From the NCBI GenBank assembly GCA_003480725.1, contig QUJQ01000006.1, positions 62,001 to 126,000 on the forward strand: DNA of 64,000 bases, in the 5' to 3' direction. The notes under the pieces were generated by a model. That model was not told the origin of the DNA, made no database searches, and saw only the letters and a list, made by a program, of their open reading frames with translations. This document shows positions 41,709 through 51,144 of the stretch, piece after piece (the first letter of the stretch is position 1; the number at the start of each line of letters is the position of its first letter). Both the position numbers and the translations under genes were made by a program. The DNA is from Clostridiaceae bacterium AM27-36LB (GTDB taxonomy: Bacteria; Bacillota; Clostridia; Lachnospirales; Lachnospiraceae).

Positions 41709-42824
41709 TTATTCTGTCAGGCCAAATACTTTTGCCAGTTCTTCTTCGTTCAGATGGGAACCGATCACGCACAGACGGCCAGTGTAGTCTGCCTCTCCGT
41801 GACGCACCTCAAATTCTTCCGGAACCATATCAAAGTGAAGCCAGGTTCCATCTGTACACGGAAGGATTCCTTTTGCACGCAGGATAATGCCACACTCATC
41901 GTCATCAGACAGTCTGGTAAGGATCTCTCGAAGCTGCTCCTCAGAATATTTATGCGGAGTCTCTTTGCCCCAGCTGGAAAATACTTCATCTGCATGATGG
42001 TGGTGATGATCATGGTCATGATCGTGGCAGCCACAGGTGCAGTCCGGGCCGTGATCATGGTCATGATGGTCGTGATCGTGGTCGTGGTCGTGATGGTCGT
42101 GATCATGATCATGGTCGTGGTCACAACAATGATTGTGATCGTGATGGTCATGGTCGTGATGGTCGTGATCATGATGGTCATGGTCATGCTCCTCCATCAG
42201 ATGCTCCATCTCCTCTTTCATGATCAGATCCTGATGTTCCATAGCTGCCAGGATCTGCTCGCCTTTCAGCTCGTCCCACGGAGTCGTGATGATCGCAGCC
42301 TTCGGATTCTTCTCACGCAGCATAGCCACACATGCATCCAGCTTGTCCTCAGACATTTTCTGGGTACGACTGATCACGATGGTTCCTGCGTTCTCTACCT
42401 GGTTGTTAAAGAACTCGCCAAAGTTTTTCATATACATCTTGCATTTCTGACCGTCTACAACAGTCACAGAGCTGTTCAGTTCTACCTGCTCATGTGCAGC
42501 CACACCCATAACAGCTTTGGTCACGTCGGACAGCTTGCCAACGCCTGACGGCTCGATCAGAATACGATCTGGTGCATAAGTCTCAATCACCTGCTTCAGG
42601 GCAGTACCAAAATCACCCACCAGAGAGCAGCAGATGCAGCCGGAGTTCATCTCTGTGATCTGTACGCCGGCATCCTTGAGGAATCCTCCATCGATACCGA
42701 TCTCGCCAAATTCATTCTCGATCAGAACAATCTTCTCTCCTGGAAATACTTCCTTCAACATCTTCTTGATCAGTGTGGTCTTGCCGGCTCCAAGGAAACC
42801 GGAAATAATCTCAATCTTTGTCAT
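41709..42824 (-). CDS. CobW-family zinc-type metallochaperone GTPase with long His/Asp tract
   Basis: A 371-residue G3E GTPase: Walker A GFLGAGKTT (8-16), metal motif SGCICCSL (CxCC, about 61-68), an N-terminal ENEFGEIGID block, and a C-terminal CobW domain (GILPCTDGTWLHFDM). Between them, about residues 210-280, is a stretch of nearly only His and Asp (over 35 His) with CTCGC and HCCDH cysteines. It probably delivers or stores zinc, nickel or cobalt. No Zur-type box was identified upstream. Confidence 0.92.
   Translation of the reverse strand: MTKIEIISGFLGAGKTTLIKKMLKEVFPGEKIVLIENEFGEIGIDGGFLKDAGVQITEMNSGCICCSLVGDFGTALKQVIETYAPDRILIEPSGVGKLSDVTKAVMGVAAHEQVELNSSVTVVDGQKCKMYMKNFGEFFNNQVENAGTIVISRTQKMSEDKLDACVAMLREKNPKAAIITTPWDELKGEQILAAMEHQDLIMKEEMEHLMEEHDHDHHDHDHHDHDHHDHNHCCDHDHDHDHDHHDHDHDHDHHDHDHGPDCTCGCHDHDHDHHHHHADEVFSSWGKETPHKYSEEQLREILTRLSDDDECGIILRAKGILPCTDGTWLHFDMVPEEFEVRHGEADYTGRLCVIGSHLNEEELAKVFGLTE
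41990..42195 (-). repeat. Low-complexity GATCAC-type repeat coding the His/Asp tract
   Basis: About 200 bases of near-tandem hexamers (ATGGTCGTG-like on the plus strand) encode DHDHHDHDHH. In-frame expansion and contraction are likely here. Confidence 0.85.
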
Positions 42825-42861
42825 GTTCTGTTCCTTCTTTCCTTATTATAATATGTGAATG

Positions 42862-42910
42862 AAAAAGCCCTCGGATCTTCACCGTGCGGCAGATATTCCA
42901 AGGGCTTTTG
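42862..42910 (-). terminator. Terminator of the infC-rpmI-rplT operon
   Basis: AAAAGCCCTTGGA and TCCGAGGGCTTTTT pair across a long loop, 10 bases after the rplT stop, with five T following. Confidence 0.88.
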
Positions 42911-42918
42911 TGTCATAC

Positions 42919-43278
42919 TTATTTATTCAGTGCTTTCTTAGCAGTCTCTGCCAGTGCAGTGAATGCTGCTGCATCATTTACAGCCAGCTCTGCAAGCATC
43001 TTACGGTTCATCTCAACGCCTGCGCTCTTCAGACCATACATGAACTTGCTGTAGGACAGTCCGTTCATACGTGCTGCTGCGTTGATACGAGCGATCCACA
43101 GCTGTCTGAACTGACGTTTTCTCTGTTTACGTCCTGCATAAGCGCTGGTAAGAGCTCTCATAACAGACTGTTTAGCTACTCTATACTGTTTGCTTCTGGC
43201 TCCTCTGTAACCTTTTGCCAGCTTCAATACTCTATTGTGTTTCTTTTTAGCGTTTAATCCGCCTTTAATTCTTGCCAT
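42919..43278 (-). CDS. rplT: 50S ribosomal protein L20
   Basis: A 119-residue basic protein with the L20 core ([54 protein letters not shown]). It binds 23S rRNA and in Gram-positives also represses its own operon through the leader RNA. Confidence 0.98.
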   Translation of the reverse strand: MARIKGGLNAKKKHNRVLKLAKGYRGARSKQYRVAKQSVMRALTSAYAGRKQRKRQFRQLWIARINAAARMNGLSYSKFMYGLKSAGVEMNRKMLAELAVNDAAAFTALAETAKKALNK

Positions 43279-43305
43279 CTTTCTTCCTCCTTAACTTCCT
43301 AAATC

Positions 43306-43503
43306 TTATAAATACGGTAAAATCTTCTTCATGTTCTTTACATTGGTAGCATCCGTAATGGTAGCTTTACGAAGATTTCTCTTTCTCTTCTGAGATTTTT
43401 TGGTTAAGATATGGCTCTTATAAGCTTTCATTCTCTTTAACTGACCGGTTCCCGTCTTTTTGAAACGTTTTGCGGCTGCTCTACTTGTTTTTACCTTTGG
43501 CAT
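43306..43503 (-). CDS. rpmI: 50S ribosomal protein L35
   Basis: A 65-residue basic protein with the L35 pattern [19 protein letters not shown] at the N-terminus and [17 protein letters not shown]. Middle gene of infC-rpmI-rplT. Confidence 0.98.
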   Translation of the reverse strand: MPKVKTSRAAAKRFKKTGTGQLKRMKAYKSHILTKKSQKRKRNLRKATITDATNVKNMKKILPYL

Positions 43504-43540
43504 ATGTTGATTCCTCCTAAACTACTAAAATATTTTATCC

Positions 43541-44047
43541 TTAACGTTTTTCCGTTAAAAACATAGTCATGCTGCGGCCCTCCATCTTAGGAGCTTTATC
43601 GACCACTGCGACATCTGCCATCCGCTCTGAGAATACATCCAGAATCTGTTTGCTGCTCTGTACATGAGCCATCTCACGTCCGCGGAAACGAAGAGTTACT
43701 TTTACTTTGTTACCCTTCTCGATGAACTTTCTTGCTGCATTTACCTTCGTGTTCAGATCGTTCTCATCAATATTCGGAGACAGGCGAACTTCTTTGATTT
43801 CGATGGTTTTCTGTTTTTTCTTTGCTTCCTTCTCTTTTCTTGCCTGCTCATACCGATATTTTCCATAGTCGATAATCTTACATACAGGCGGTTTTGCGGT
43901 CGGAGCAATCTTTACCAGATCCAGCTCAGCCTCCCTCGCTAACTTCATCGCTTCTGTGATGGGCATTACACCTAACTGTTCACCATCCTGACCAATCAGA
44001 CGGACTTCTCTGTCCCTGATCTGCTCGTTGATCATTAATTCGCTAAT
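43541..44047 (-). CDS. infC: Translation initiation factor IF-3, probable ATT start
   Basis: About 168 residues with the IF3 N-domain (MINEQIRDREVRLIGQ) and C-domain (EVRLSPNIDENDL, RFRGREMAHV). The only strong ribosome site, CGGAGGTGTACAACT, sits directly before ATT at 44047, giving (M)SELMINEQIRD. An ATG 21 bases upstream lies before the ribosome site and is unlikely. AUU starts are a known trait of infC and let IF-3 limit its own translation. Confidence 0.93.
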   Translation of the reverse strand: MSELMINEQIRDREVRLIGQDGEQLGVMPITEAMKLAREAELDLVKIAPTAKPPVCKIIDYGKYRYEQARKEKEAKKKQKTIEIKEVRLSPNIDENDLNTKVNAARKFIEKGNKVKVTLRFRGREMAHVQSSKQILDVFSERMADVAVVDKAPKMEGRSMTMFLTEKR

Positions 44048-44068
44048 AGTTGTACACCTCCGAAACAT

Positions 44069-44215
44069 AAAAAAATAGGTAGAAAACTATCCACCTATCA
44101 TACAAAAGGAATGTGCCGCAAAACACATTTCAACACTGTATTAACCCAGGTCACTGACTGTGCTATGTGCCAAGGTGAGAGTGGATACTCTTCTTTCATT
44201 TCATAACCTTAGTTA
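44069..44215 (-). promoter_or_regulatory. L20-type leader RNA with attenuator
   Basis: The minus-strand leader between the promoter and infC ends in a terminator hairpin, ATAGGTGG and CTACCTAT (44076-44099) followed by seven T, only about 22 bases before infC. Upstream are further complementary segments (CACTCTCACCTTGG, CACAGTCAGTGACC) fitting the L20-binding leader of Firmicutes, where L20 promotes premature termination. Confidence 0.8.
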
Positions 44216-44243
44216 TCTTAGCACAGCCAACACCTGATGTCAA
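44215..44243 (-). promoter_or_regulatory. Promoter of infC-rpmI-rplT
   Basis: TTGACA (44238-44243), 17 bases, TAAGAT (44215-44220) on the minus strand. It lies 19 bases from the malQ stop, with no terminator seen between. Confidence 0.85.
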
Positions 44244-44261
44244 CTATATTTTCGCACTTTT

Positions 44262-45785
44262 TCAAACTTTTTTATCCGGTCTGTCAAGCCTTCCAAAACG
44301 CTCCATCTCTCCACGCACTTTTGCAGCCAGCTCATCCGTAAAGCAGCCTTCCACTGCCCGCCAGCACCAGTTACTGCCCACGGTGGACGGCTTATTCATT
44401 CTGGACTCGCTTCCCAGTCCCAGCAGATCCTGAGCCAGTACAATGGTCAGATTCGCCCGGCTGTTCCAGATGGCACGCATCATGACCCAGTTGATATCTG
44501 CAGCGTCAGTCACACCCAGATAATCATAGGCACGCTTCACATCCTCTGGCTCTGCAGAAGTTGTCCACCCGACTGCAGTATCATTGTCATGAGTTCCCAC
44601 ATAAGCCACACAGTTTGGTGGATAATCCTCCGGAAAATAACTGGTGCCTCCGCCATCTCTGCTGTCAAAAGCAAATTGTAACAGCTTGATCCCCGGAAAG
44701 CCACTGTCTGCCAGCAGTTTTTTCACAGACTCAGTCATATAGCCTAAATCTTCCGCCATAATGTTCTGTGCTCCGATCTGCTGCTCCACTGCATGGAACA
44801 GATCCATGCCCGGTCCCTGCTTCCAGTATCCCCGTTTTGCATTGGTATCTCCATAAGGAATGGCAAAATAGGAATCAAATCCACGGAAATGATCGATCCT
44901 GAGCATATCATAGACTTTACACAGATAACCAATCCTGGCGGTCCACCACCGGTAACCATTCTGTTTCATATAATCCCAGTCAAACAGCGGATTTCCCCAC
45001 AGCTGTCCATCAGCAGAAAATCCATCTGGCGGACATCCCGCCACCTCTCTTGGCACTTTGTTCTCATCCAGCTGAAACAGTTCCGGGTGTGCCCACACGT
45101 CCACACTGTCCAGAGACACATAGATAGGAAGATCTCCTATAATCTGAAGTCCTGCCTCATTGGCATATTCTCTCAAAGCCTTCCACTGTTTAAAGAACAG
45201 ATACTGCAGGCTTTTCCAGAATTCAATCTCTTCTTTATAAGCGGCTGCTGCATGTTCAAGGGCTTTCTGCTCCCGATTTCTTAATGCCGGTTCCCAGTCC
45301 ATCCAGGCTTTTCCGCCGCTGGCAGCCTTCAGTGCCATAAAGGAAGCATAGTCATGAAGCCAATAATCATTTTTTCTGCAAAACGCCTCATAGTCGTCCG
45401 ATGCAGTCTCCTGAAATCTTCTGACTGCTTTTCTGAGGATCGGATAGCGCTTCTGATATAATGCTCCATAATTCACATGGTCCGGTGCACTTTCCCAGTC
45501 AACCGTCTTATAATCTTCCGCTTCCAGATAACCGGCACTTTCCAGCATTTCCAGATCAATAAAATACGGATTTCCCGCATAAGCCGAAAAAGACTGATAG
45601 GGCGAATCTCCATAGCTGGTAGGACAGATTGGCAGCATCTGCCAGTATGTCTGCCCCGCCTTCTTCAGAAAATCCACAAATTTTCGGGCAGGAGCACCCA
45701 TACTTCCAATTCCGTATTCTGACGGAAGTGATGAAAGATGCATCAGGACTCCACTGCTCTTCTTCTGCTGTGTTTTATCCATCAT
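44262..45785 (-). CDS. malQ: 4-alpha-glucanotransferase (amylomaltase)
   Basis: A 507-residue GH77 enzyme that transfers maltosyl chains between maltodextrins. N-terminal SSGVLMHLSSLPSEYGIGS, then the nucleophile region LRIDHFRGFDSY (Asp about 293), acid/base EDLGYM (Glu about 340), and YVGTHDND (Asp about 391) are all present. Last gene of the maltodextrin operon. Confidence 0.96.
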   Translation of the reverse strand: MMDKTQQKKSSGVLMHLSSLPSEYGIGSMGAPARKFVDFLKKAGQTYWQMLPICPTSYGDSPYQSFSAYAGNPYFIDLEMLESAGYLEAEDYKTVDWESAPDHVNYGALYQKRYPILRKAVRRFQETASDDYEAFCRKNDYWLHDYASFMALKAASGGKAWMDWEPALRNREQKALEHAAAAYKEEIEFWKSLQYLFFKQWKALREYANEAGLQIIGDLPIYVSLDSVDVWAHPELFQLDENKVPREVAGCPPDGFSADGQLWGNPLFDWDYMKQNGYRWWTARIGYLCKVYDMLRIDHFRGFDSYFAIPYGDTNAKRGYWKQGPGMDLFHAVEQQIGAQNIMAEDLGYMTESVKKLLADSGFPGIKLLQFAFDSRDGGGTSYFPEDYPPNCVAYVGTHDNDTAVGWTTSAEPEDVKRAYDYLGVTDAADINWVMMRAIWNSRANLTIVLAQDLLGLGSESRMNKPSTVGSNWCWRAVEGCFTDELAAKVRGEMERFGRLDRPDKKV

Positions 45786-45821
45786 AGCATGTTCCCTCCG
45801 AATAGTTGATCTGTCTGTTCA

Positions 45822-46919
45822 TCAGTGACAGATCACATTCTCTGTCTCTGCATCAAATACATGGATCTTATTCACATCCAGAGCCAGTTTCACCATATCA
45901 TCGGCACGGATGCCAGTACGGGACGGTACTCTTGCTACCATTTTCTGTCCACAGCAGTTCAGATACAGATAAATCTCTGAACCCATCATCTCTGCCAGAT
46001 CCACGTTTGCTTCAATGTTAGAAGCTTCTGATATAGACAGGAATGACTCTTCCGCATGAATGTCTTCCGGCCGGATTCCCATGATCACCTCTTTGTCCAC
46101 ATAAGCTTCCAGCTCCGGCTTCTGTACCGGGATCTTATAAGTACCAAAGGTCAGGAACAGATTCTCGCCTTCTTTTTTCACAACTACATTAAGGAAATTC
46201 ATCTGTGGAGAACCGATGAATCCTGCCACAAATTTATTACACGGATAGTTATACAGCATCTGCGGTGTATCAAACTGCTGAATCACTCCATCTTTCATGA
46301 CTACGATCCGGTCTCCCATGGTCATAGCCTCGGTCTGATCGTGGGTGACATAGACAAATGTGGTCTGCAGACGTTTGTGAAGTGCTGCGATCTGACTTCT
46401 CATCTCTGTACGAAGCTTGGCGTCCAGATTGGACAGCGGCTCATCCAGCAGGAATACAGCCGGCTGACGCACCATAGCACGTCCCAGAGCCACACGCTGG
46501 CGCTGACCTCCGGACAGCTCCTTTGGTTTTCTCTTCAGATATTCTTCCAGTCCCAGGATTTTTGCTGCTTCCCTTACCTTTTTATCAATCTCATCCTTTG
46601 GAACCTTTCTCAATTCCAGCGCAAATGCCATATTCTTATAGACAGTCATATGTGGATAGAGCGCATAGCTCTGGAATACCATGGCAATGTCTCTGTCCTT
46701 GGGCGGCACGTCATTGACCTTGCGATCACCAATATACAGCTCGCCGCCTGATACCTCCTCCAGTCCTGCGATCATACGCAGGGTTGTTGATTTTCCGCAG
46801 CCGGATGGTCCAACCAGAACAACAAACTCTTTGTCCTTGATCTCCAGATTCAGATCCGGCACTACGGTATTTCCTTTATCATATGTTTTTACCACATGTT
46901 TAAACGTGATATCAGCCAT
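45822..46919 (-). CDS. msmK: Carbohydrate ABC transporter ATPase (MsmK/UgpC type)
   Basis: A 365-residue ATPase: Walker A GPSGCGKST (about 37), Q-loop, signature LSGGQRQRVALG (about 134), Walker B VFLLDEPLSNLDAKLR, and a C-terminal TOBE-like regulatory domain (240-365). Such ATPases often energise several sugar importers. Here it sits in the maltodextrin operon, which otherwise lacks an ATPase. Confidence 0.96.
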   Translation of the reverse strand: MADITFKHVVKTYDKGNTVVPDLNLEIKDKEFVVLVGPSGCGKSTTLRMIAGLEEVSGGELYIGDRKVNDVPPKDRDIAMVFQSYALYPHMTVYKNMAFALELRKVPKDEIDKKVREAAKILGLEEYLKRKPKELSGGQRQRVALGRAMVRQPAVFLLDEPLSNLDAKLRTEMRSQIAALHKRLQTTFVYVTHDQTEAMTMGDRIVVMKDGVIQQFDTPQMLYNYPCNKFVAGFIGSPQMNFLNVVVKKEGENLFLTFGTYKIPVQKPELEAYVDKEVIMGIRPEDIHAEESFLSISEASNIEANVDLAEMMGSEIYLYLNCCGQKMVARVPSRTGIRADDMVKLALDVNKIHVFDAETENVICH

Positions 46920-46958
46920 TTTTGTTCCTCCTGTTCTGAGTCTCCCAACATCCGGATA

Positions 46959-47975
46959 TTACTTCTGCGCGGACACCTTCGCCACACTCTCTCCGGCAAT
47001 AATGTCAAAAGATACCAGCTCATGTATTGCTTCTTTTTCTTCCTCGATTCTGTCAACCAGGATCTCCATACTGCGATCTGCGATCCTGTCACTCTTCTGA
47101 CGGATCGTTGTAAGTCTGGGTGTCAGATAATTACCCAGATCAATACCATCAAAACCGATTACCGAGATATCCTCCGGTACCCGAAGTCCTCGATCCCGGA
47201 TCGCCCGGATCGCTCCCACTGCCAGCACATCCGCCATAGCGAATACGGCAGTCAGCTCCGGCATCTTATCAAGCAGTGCTCCCATGGCATGATAGCCTTC
47301 TTCCATGGAAAACAGTGCCGGTTCATACTGCTTTTTCTTATCAAATATCATCTCATGATTCCGAAATGCCTGTTCACATCCGATACATCTGGTAAATGCT
47401 GCATGCGACCGCTCCATCCGACCTCCCAGCACACCGATTCTTTCATGTCCCAGCCGGATCAGATATTCCACCGCCGCCTCTGCTGCAGCAGCGTCATCTG
47501 TACTGACACTGGACAGATTCGGAAAAGATAACTTTGCTGCTGAGTTGGTAACCAGCACACAGGGCACATCCAGTCTTGCAAATCGTTCCCTGAAGAACTC
47601 CAGATTACTTCCCAGGAAGAAGATTCCCTTGGGATGCCGCTCCAGACAGACACTCTCTGCCTGCTCCACCTCATTTTCTTCCTCACCGATATAATAGATG
47701 AAACTGACAAAATCTTTTTCCTCGATCAGTCCCTGCAGCCGCTCCACAATGGAAGCAAATAACATATTCTGTGAACCTTTCACAATGACTGCAATGCCTT
47801 TGCTGGCCTGCTGCTTCAGATGTTTTGCATTGTTATTTAATCGGAAATGGTGCTTTTCCACCACCGCCAGGATCGTCTCCCTTGCTTTCTCTGATACATC
47901 TGGATGATTATTTAATACCCTTGACACAGTTCCTACTGCATATCCGGATTCTTTTGCAATATCTTTGATGGTCAT
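46959..47975 (-). CDS. LacI family transcriptional regulator
   Basis: A 338-residue repressor: LacI helix-turn-helix (MTIKDIAKESGYAVGTVSRV, 1-20) and hinge, then a periplasmic-binding-like sugar domain (60-335; GFDGIDLGNYLTPRLTTI). It lies inside the operon it probably controls. The likely operator is the CTGGAAACGTTTCCAG palindrome at 51145. Effector probably maltose or a maltodextrin, inferred from neighbours. Confidence 0.93.
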   Translation of the reverse strand: MTIKDIAKESGYAVGTVSRVLNNHPDVSEKARETILAVVEKHHFRLNNNAKHLKQQASKGIAVIVKGSQNMLFASIVERLQGLIEEKDFVSFIYYIGEEENEVEQAESVCLERHPKGIFFLGSNLEFFRERFARLDVPCVLVTNSAAKLSFPNLSSVSTDDAAAAEAAVEYLIRLGHERIGVLGGRMERSHAAFTRCIGCEQAFRNHEMIFDKKKQYEPALFSMEEGYHAMGALLDKMPELTAVFAMADVLAVGAIRAIRDRGLRVPEDISVIGFDGIDLGNYLTPRLTTIRQKSDRIADRSMEILVDRIEEEKEAIHELVSFDIIAGESVAKVSAQK

Positions 47976-47983
47976 AACATCAA

Positions 47984-48826
47984 TTATCCTTTAACTGCTC
48001 CTGCAGCTACTCCTTTGATAATATGTTTTTGTCCGAGCAGGTATACGATCACGATCGGGATAACTGTCAGCATAATACTTGCCATCATAGGACCCATCTC
48101 TACTTTTCCGTAGCTTCCACGGAAATACTGGATCAACATGGGGATCGTCTTGTATTTCTTGATATCCAGTACCAGTGTCGGCAGAAGATAATCGTTCCAT
48201 ACCCACATAGCTTCCAGAATTCCTACAGATACCAGCGTCGGCTTCAGGATCGGAAGCACGATCAGGAAAAAGGTCTGGATCGGATTACATCCATCAATCA
48301 TGGATGCTTCCTCGATCTCCAGCGGAATGGATTTCATAAAGCCTGCAAACATAAATACTGCCAGTCCTGCTCCAAATCCCAGATAAATGATCCAGATATT
48401 CCACGGAGTGTTGAGTTTCAGACTGTCCGCTGTCTGTGACAGGGTGAACATGACCATCTGAAACGGAACCACCATAGAAAATACAAACAGAAAATATAAC
48501 ATCTTCGATACCGGTCCTTTGACTCTGGTAATGTACCATGCGCACATGGAACAGCAGACAAGGATCGCGATCACCGATGTAATGGTGATCAGAAGGCTAT
48601 AACACAGACTCTGCAGAAATCCTTTGGATGCAATAGCATTGATATAATTTTCAATACCTGCAAAGGCATCTGCAGTCGGCAGGCTGAATGCGCCCGCGGT
48701 GGTGATCGCTGTCTCCTTCTTCATGGAATTGAACAGGATCATAATAATGGGATATACATATAATACTGCCAGTATGGATAAAAGTACAACCCATATAGAA
48801 TCTATCATTCTCTTTTTCTTACCCAT
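47984..48826 (-). CDS. Sugar ABC transporter permease, MalG type
   Basis: A 280-residue permease with six membrane helices and the EAA loop (EEASMIDGCNPIQTFFLIVLP, key part EAS-DG---F--I-LP near 190). It pairs with the MalF-type permease directly upstream (no gap) to import a sugar. Confidence 0.94.
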   Translation of the reverse strand: MGKKKRMIDSIWVVLLSILAVLYVYPIIMILFNSMKKETAITTAGAFSLPTADAFAGIENYINAIASKGFLQSLCYSLLITITSVIAILVCCSMCAWYITRVKGPVSKMLYFLFVFSMVVPFQMVMFTLSQTADSLKLNTPWNIWIIYLGFGAGLAVFMFAGFMKSIPLEIEEASMIDGCNPIQTFFLIVLPILKPTLVSVGILEAMWVWNDYLLPTLVLDIKKYKTIPMLIQYFRGSYGKVEMGPMMASIMLTVIPIVIVYLLGQKHIIKGVAAGAVKG

Positions 48827-49678
48827 CTACTGCTGCACCTCCCTGGAACGTGTTGCCTTCAGCTGGATCATGGAGATTGCAATAACCAGAACACAGAACA
48901 GAACTGCTTTTGCCTGTCCAAGTCCTTTCCACTGGGCTCCTGCCCTCGCATAGAAGGTCTGGTAAATATTGAGAGCAAGCATCTCTGTGAAATGGTTCGG
49001 ATCTCCACCGGTCAGAGCCAGGTTCTGATCAAAGAGCTTGAAGGAGTTGGTCAATGTCAGAAATACACAGATGGTGATAGACGGCATTACCATAGGAAGC
49101 TTTACCTTCCAGAGGGTCTTCCACCAGGTAGCTCCATCGATCTGTGCTGCCTCGATCAGATCATCCGATACATTCTGAAGTCCTGCAATATAGATGATCA
49201 TCATGTAACCAATCTGCTGCCAGCACATGAGGATGATCAGTCCCCAGTAACCTGCACTGGTATTCAATGCCAGAAGCGGTTTTCCAACAATGGAAAGCAC
49301 ACAGTTAATCAGAATCTGCCAGATATATCCAAGCACGATTCCACCAATCAGGTTCGGCATGAAAAAGATGGTTCTGAAAATATTGGTTCCTTTTAATTTC
49401 CGTGTCAGAAGCAATGCCAGGATAAATGCAATCACATTAATCAGCACAATCGAAGCAACGGCAAATAACACCGTGAACTTAAAAGAATTTGTAAATGTAC
49501 TGTCCGTAAAGATCCGCTGATAATTGCCGATTCCGATAAACTTTGCGTCCTTTACGGTAGTGAACTGACAGAAGGACAGATACAGTCCTTCTATGAACGG
49601 AAGAATAAAACCGATCACAAATGCCAGGAATGTGGGCAGTACAAATATCGGTGCATATCGTTTGACTGCTTTTTCCAT
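48827..49678 (-). CDS. Sugar ABC transporter permease, MalF type
   Basis: A 283-residue permease with six membrane helices and EAA loop IEAAQIDGATWWKTLWKVKLP (key residues EAA, G and the last LP). Its stop touches the next gene's start. A terminator-like hairpin separates it from the binding-protein gene. Confidence 0.94.
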   Translation of the reverse strand: MEKAVKRYAPIFVLPTFLAFVIGFILPFIEGLYLSFCQFTTVKDAKFIGIGNYQRIFTDSTFTNSFKFTVLFAVASIVLINVIAFILALLLTRKLKGTNIFRTIFFMPNLIGGIVLGYIWQILINCVLSIVGKPLLALNTSAGYWGLIILMCWQQIGYMMIIYIAGLQNVSDDLIEAAQIDGATWWKTLWKVKLPMVMPSITICVFLTLTNSFKLFDQNLALTGGDPNHFTEMLALNIYQTFYARAGAQWKGLGQAKAVLFCVLVIAISMIQLKATRSREVQQ

Positions 49679-49721
49679 AAATTCTGTACTCCTTTCTCTC
49701 GTCAGTCAGAATTTTGCGATA

Positions 49722-49754
49722 AAAAGGGCAGGCAAGTAACTTGCCTGCCCTTTT
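49722..49754 (-). terminator. Intra-operon terminator after the binding-protein gene
   Basis: AAAAGGGCAGGCAAGT and ACTTGCCTGCCCTTTT form a perfect 16-bp stem with a one-base loop. Partial termination would make binding protein in excess over permeases, a common plan. Confidence 0.85.
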
Positions 49755-49777
49755 CAACGGTTCTGCTGTTCCGTTAT

Positions 49778-51118
49778 CTACTGTCCATTTGCCAGCTGAT
49801 ACTCAGTTGCCCATCCATCTACAAATGCAGATACTACTGCATCCCAGTTTGCATCGGTCTGATCTGCTGCGTAAGCGGTCAGTGCCTGTCCTAAGCCATT
49901 CTTCCACTCCTCAGACGGCATGGTTGTGAAGTTCCATGATACCGGAGTCTTGCCTTCTGCAGTGTAAGCAGTATCCTGTTTTACAAACAGGTTCGGAGAT
50001 TCCTGTGCGCCCTTGAACGGAATAACGAATCCCATATCGTCTGCCATGGTCTTGGTTCCCAGCTCAGAAGTTACACACCAGTTGATGAAATCCAGTGTTG
50101 CCTGAATATCAGCTTCATCTGCCTGGTTATTTACACACCAGTAGTTCTCTGTACCAGTACACAGTCCCTGATTTGCTTCATCACCAGCACCGATATAGAT
50201 CGGGATCATTGCCAGATCGTCGTCAGTGTATCCATCTTCGCCAGTCAGGTTGCCATACTCCCAGGAACCATTCTGGAAGAAGACTGCATCGCCTGCCAGG
50301 AATTCATTTCTGGAATCATCACCGGTCTTAGCAGAGAGTTCTGCCGGATCGCAGGTGCTGTTGTTGATGTACAGATCCCAGATGTCACGGTAGTTGTCGA
50401 GATAGGTTCCTTTGATTGCATCTGTGCTGCTGATGCCATCTGTCTGATACTCAAAGTAGATCGGCAGGTTTGCCAGATGAGTCTTGAATCTCCAGTCAGA
50501 AGATCCATCCATACCAGCGGATGTGAATGCAGCAAATCCAAGCTCGGAAGAACGGGCGGTGATGTCCTCAGCCACTTTCTTCAGGTCTGCGAAGGATTTG
50601 ATATCATCAATGGTATAACCAGCCTTCTCAAGTAATGTTTTGTTTGTGATCAGTCCATAAGACTCGATTACATATGCAACACCATATACGGTGTCTCCCT
50701 CTTTCAGTGCGTAGTTGTCACTGGTAAGCTGTCCGTAAATATCACTGCCAGACAGGTCATAGCAGTAATCCTTCCAGTTTGCCAGACCAACCGGTCCATT
50801 TACCTGGAACAGAGTCGGTGCTCCGCTCTTACCCATCTCACTCATCAGAGTTGTCTCATAATTACCAGATGCTGCTGTTACAACAGTTACCGGTACACCG
50901 GTCTCCTCTGTGTAAGCTTTTGCCAGATCCTGCCACTGCTGATCCTGCTCCGGCTTGAAGTTCAGATAATATACAGAACCTTCTGCTGTGGAAGTCTCGG
51001 TTGCTGCTGTAGAGTCACCGGAAGCTGTACTGTCCCCGCCAGTTGATCCACCGCATCCTGCAAGCGCAGTCGCTGCAAGTGCACATGTAAGTGTCAGTGC
51101 TACTAACCTCTTTTTCAT
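49778..51118 (-). CDS. Extracellular sugar-binding lipoprotein (maltodextrin type)
   Basis: A 446-residue solute-binding protein. Signal peptide with lipobox LAGC (Cys about 22), a Ser/Thr/Gly linker, then a family 1 binding fold (VYYLNFKPEQDQQWQDLA; VAYVIESYGLITNKTLLEKAG, key block GLITNKTLL). First gene of the operon. Substrate inferred as maltodextrin from malQ and the MsmK-type ATPase. Confidence 0.93.
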   Translation of the reverse strand: MKKRLVALTLTCALAATALAGCGGSTGGDSTASGDSTAATETSTAEGSVYYLNFKPEQDQQWQDLAKAYTEETGVPVTVVTAASGNYETTLMSEMGKSGAPTLFQVNGPVGLANWKDYCYDLSGSDIYGQLTSDNYALKEGDTVYGVAYVIESYGLITNKTLLEKAGYTIDDIKSFADLKKVAEDITARSSELGFAAFTSAGMDGSSDWRFKTHLANLPIYFEYQTDGISSTDAIKGTYLDNYRDIWDLYINNSTCDPAELSAKTGDDSRNEFLAGDAVFFQNGSWEYGNLTGEDGYTDDDLAMIPIYIGAGDEANQGLCTGTENYWCVNNQADEADIQATLDFINWCVTSELGTKTMADDMGFVIPFKGAQESPNLFVKQDTAYTAEGKTPVSWNFTTMPSEEWKNGLGQALTAYAADQTDANWDAVVSAFVDGWATEYQLANGQ

Positions 51119-51144
51119 ATCATTATCCTCCTGATCATCCTTTT

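Noticed and set aside
40690..41787. 365-codon plus-strand frame opposite the CobW-type GTPase
   Set aside because: Antisense to a gene with clear motifs; no ribosome site and shadow-type composition.
41688..42548. Plus-strand frame that looks like a Val/Met/Ile-rich membrane protein
   Set aside because: It is the reverse complement of the His/Asp codons of the CobW gene (GAT/CAC read backward give Met/Ile/Val), so the apparent helices are an artefact.
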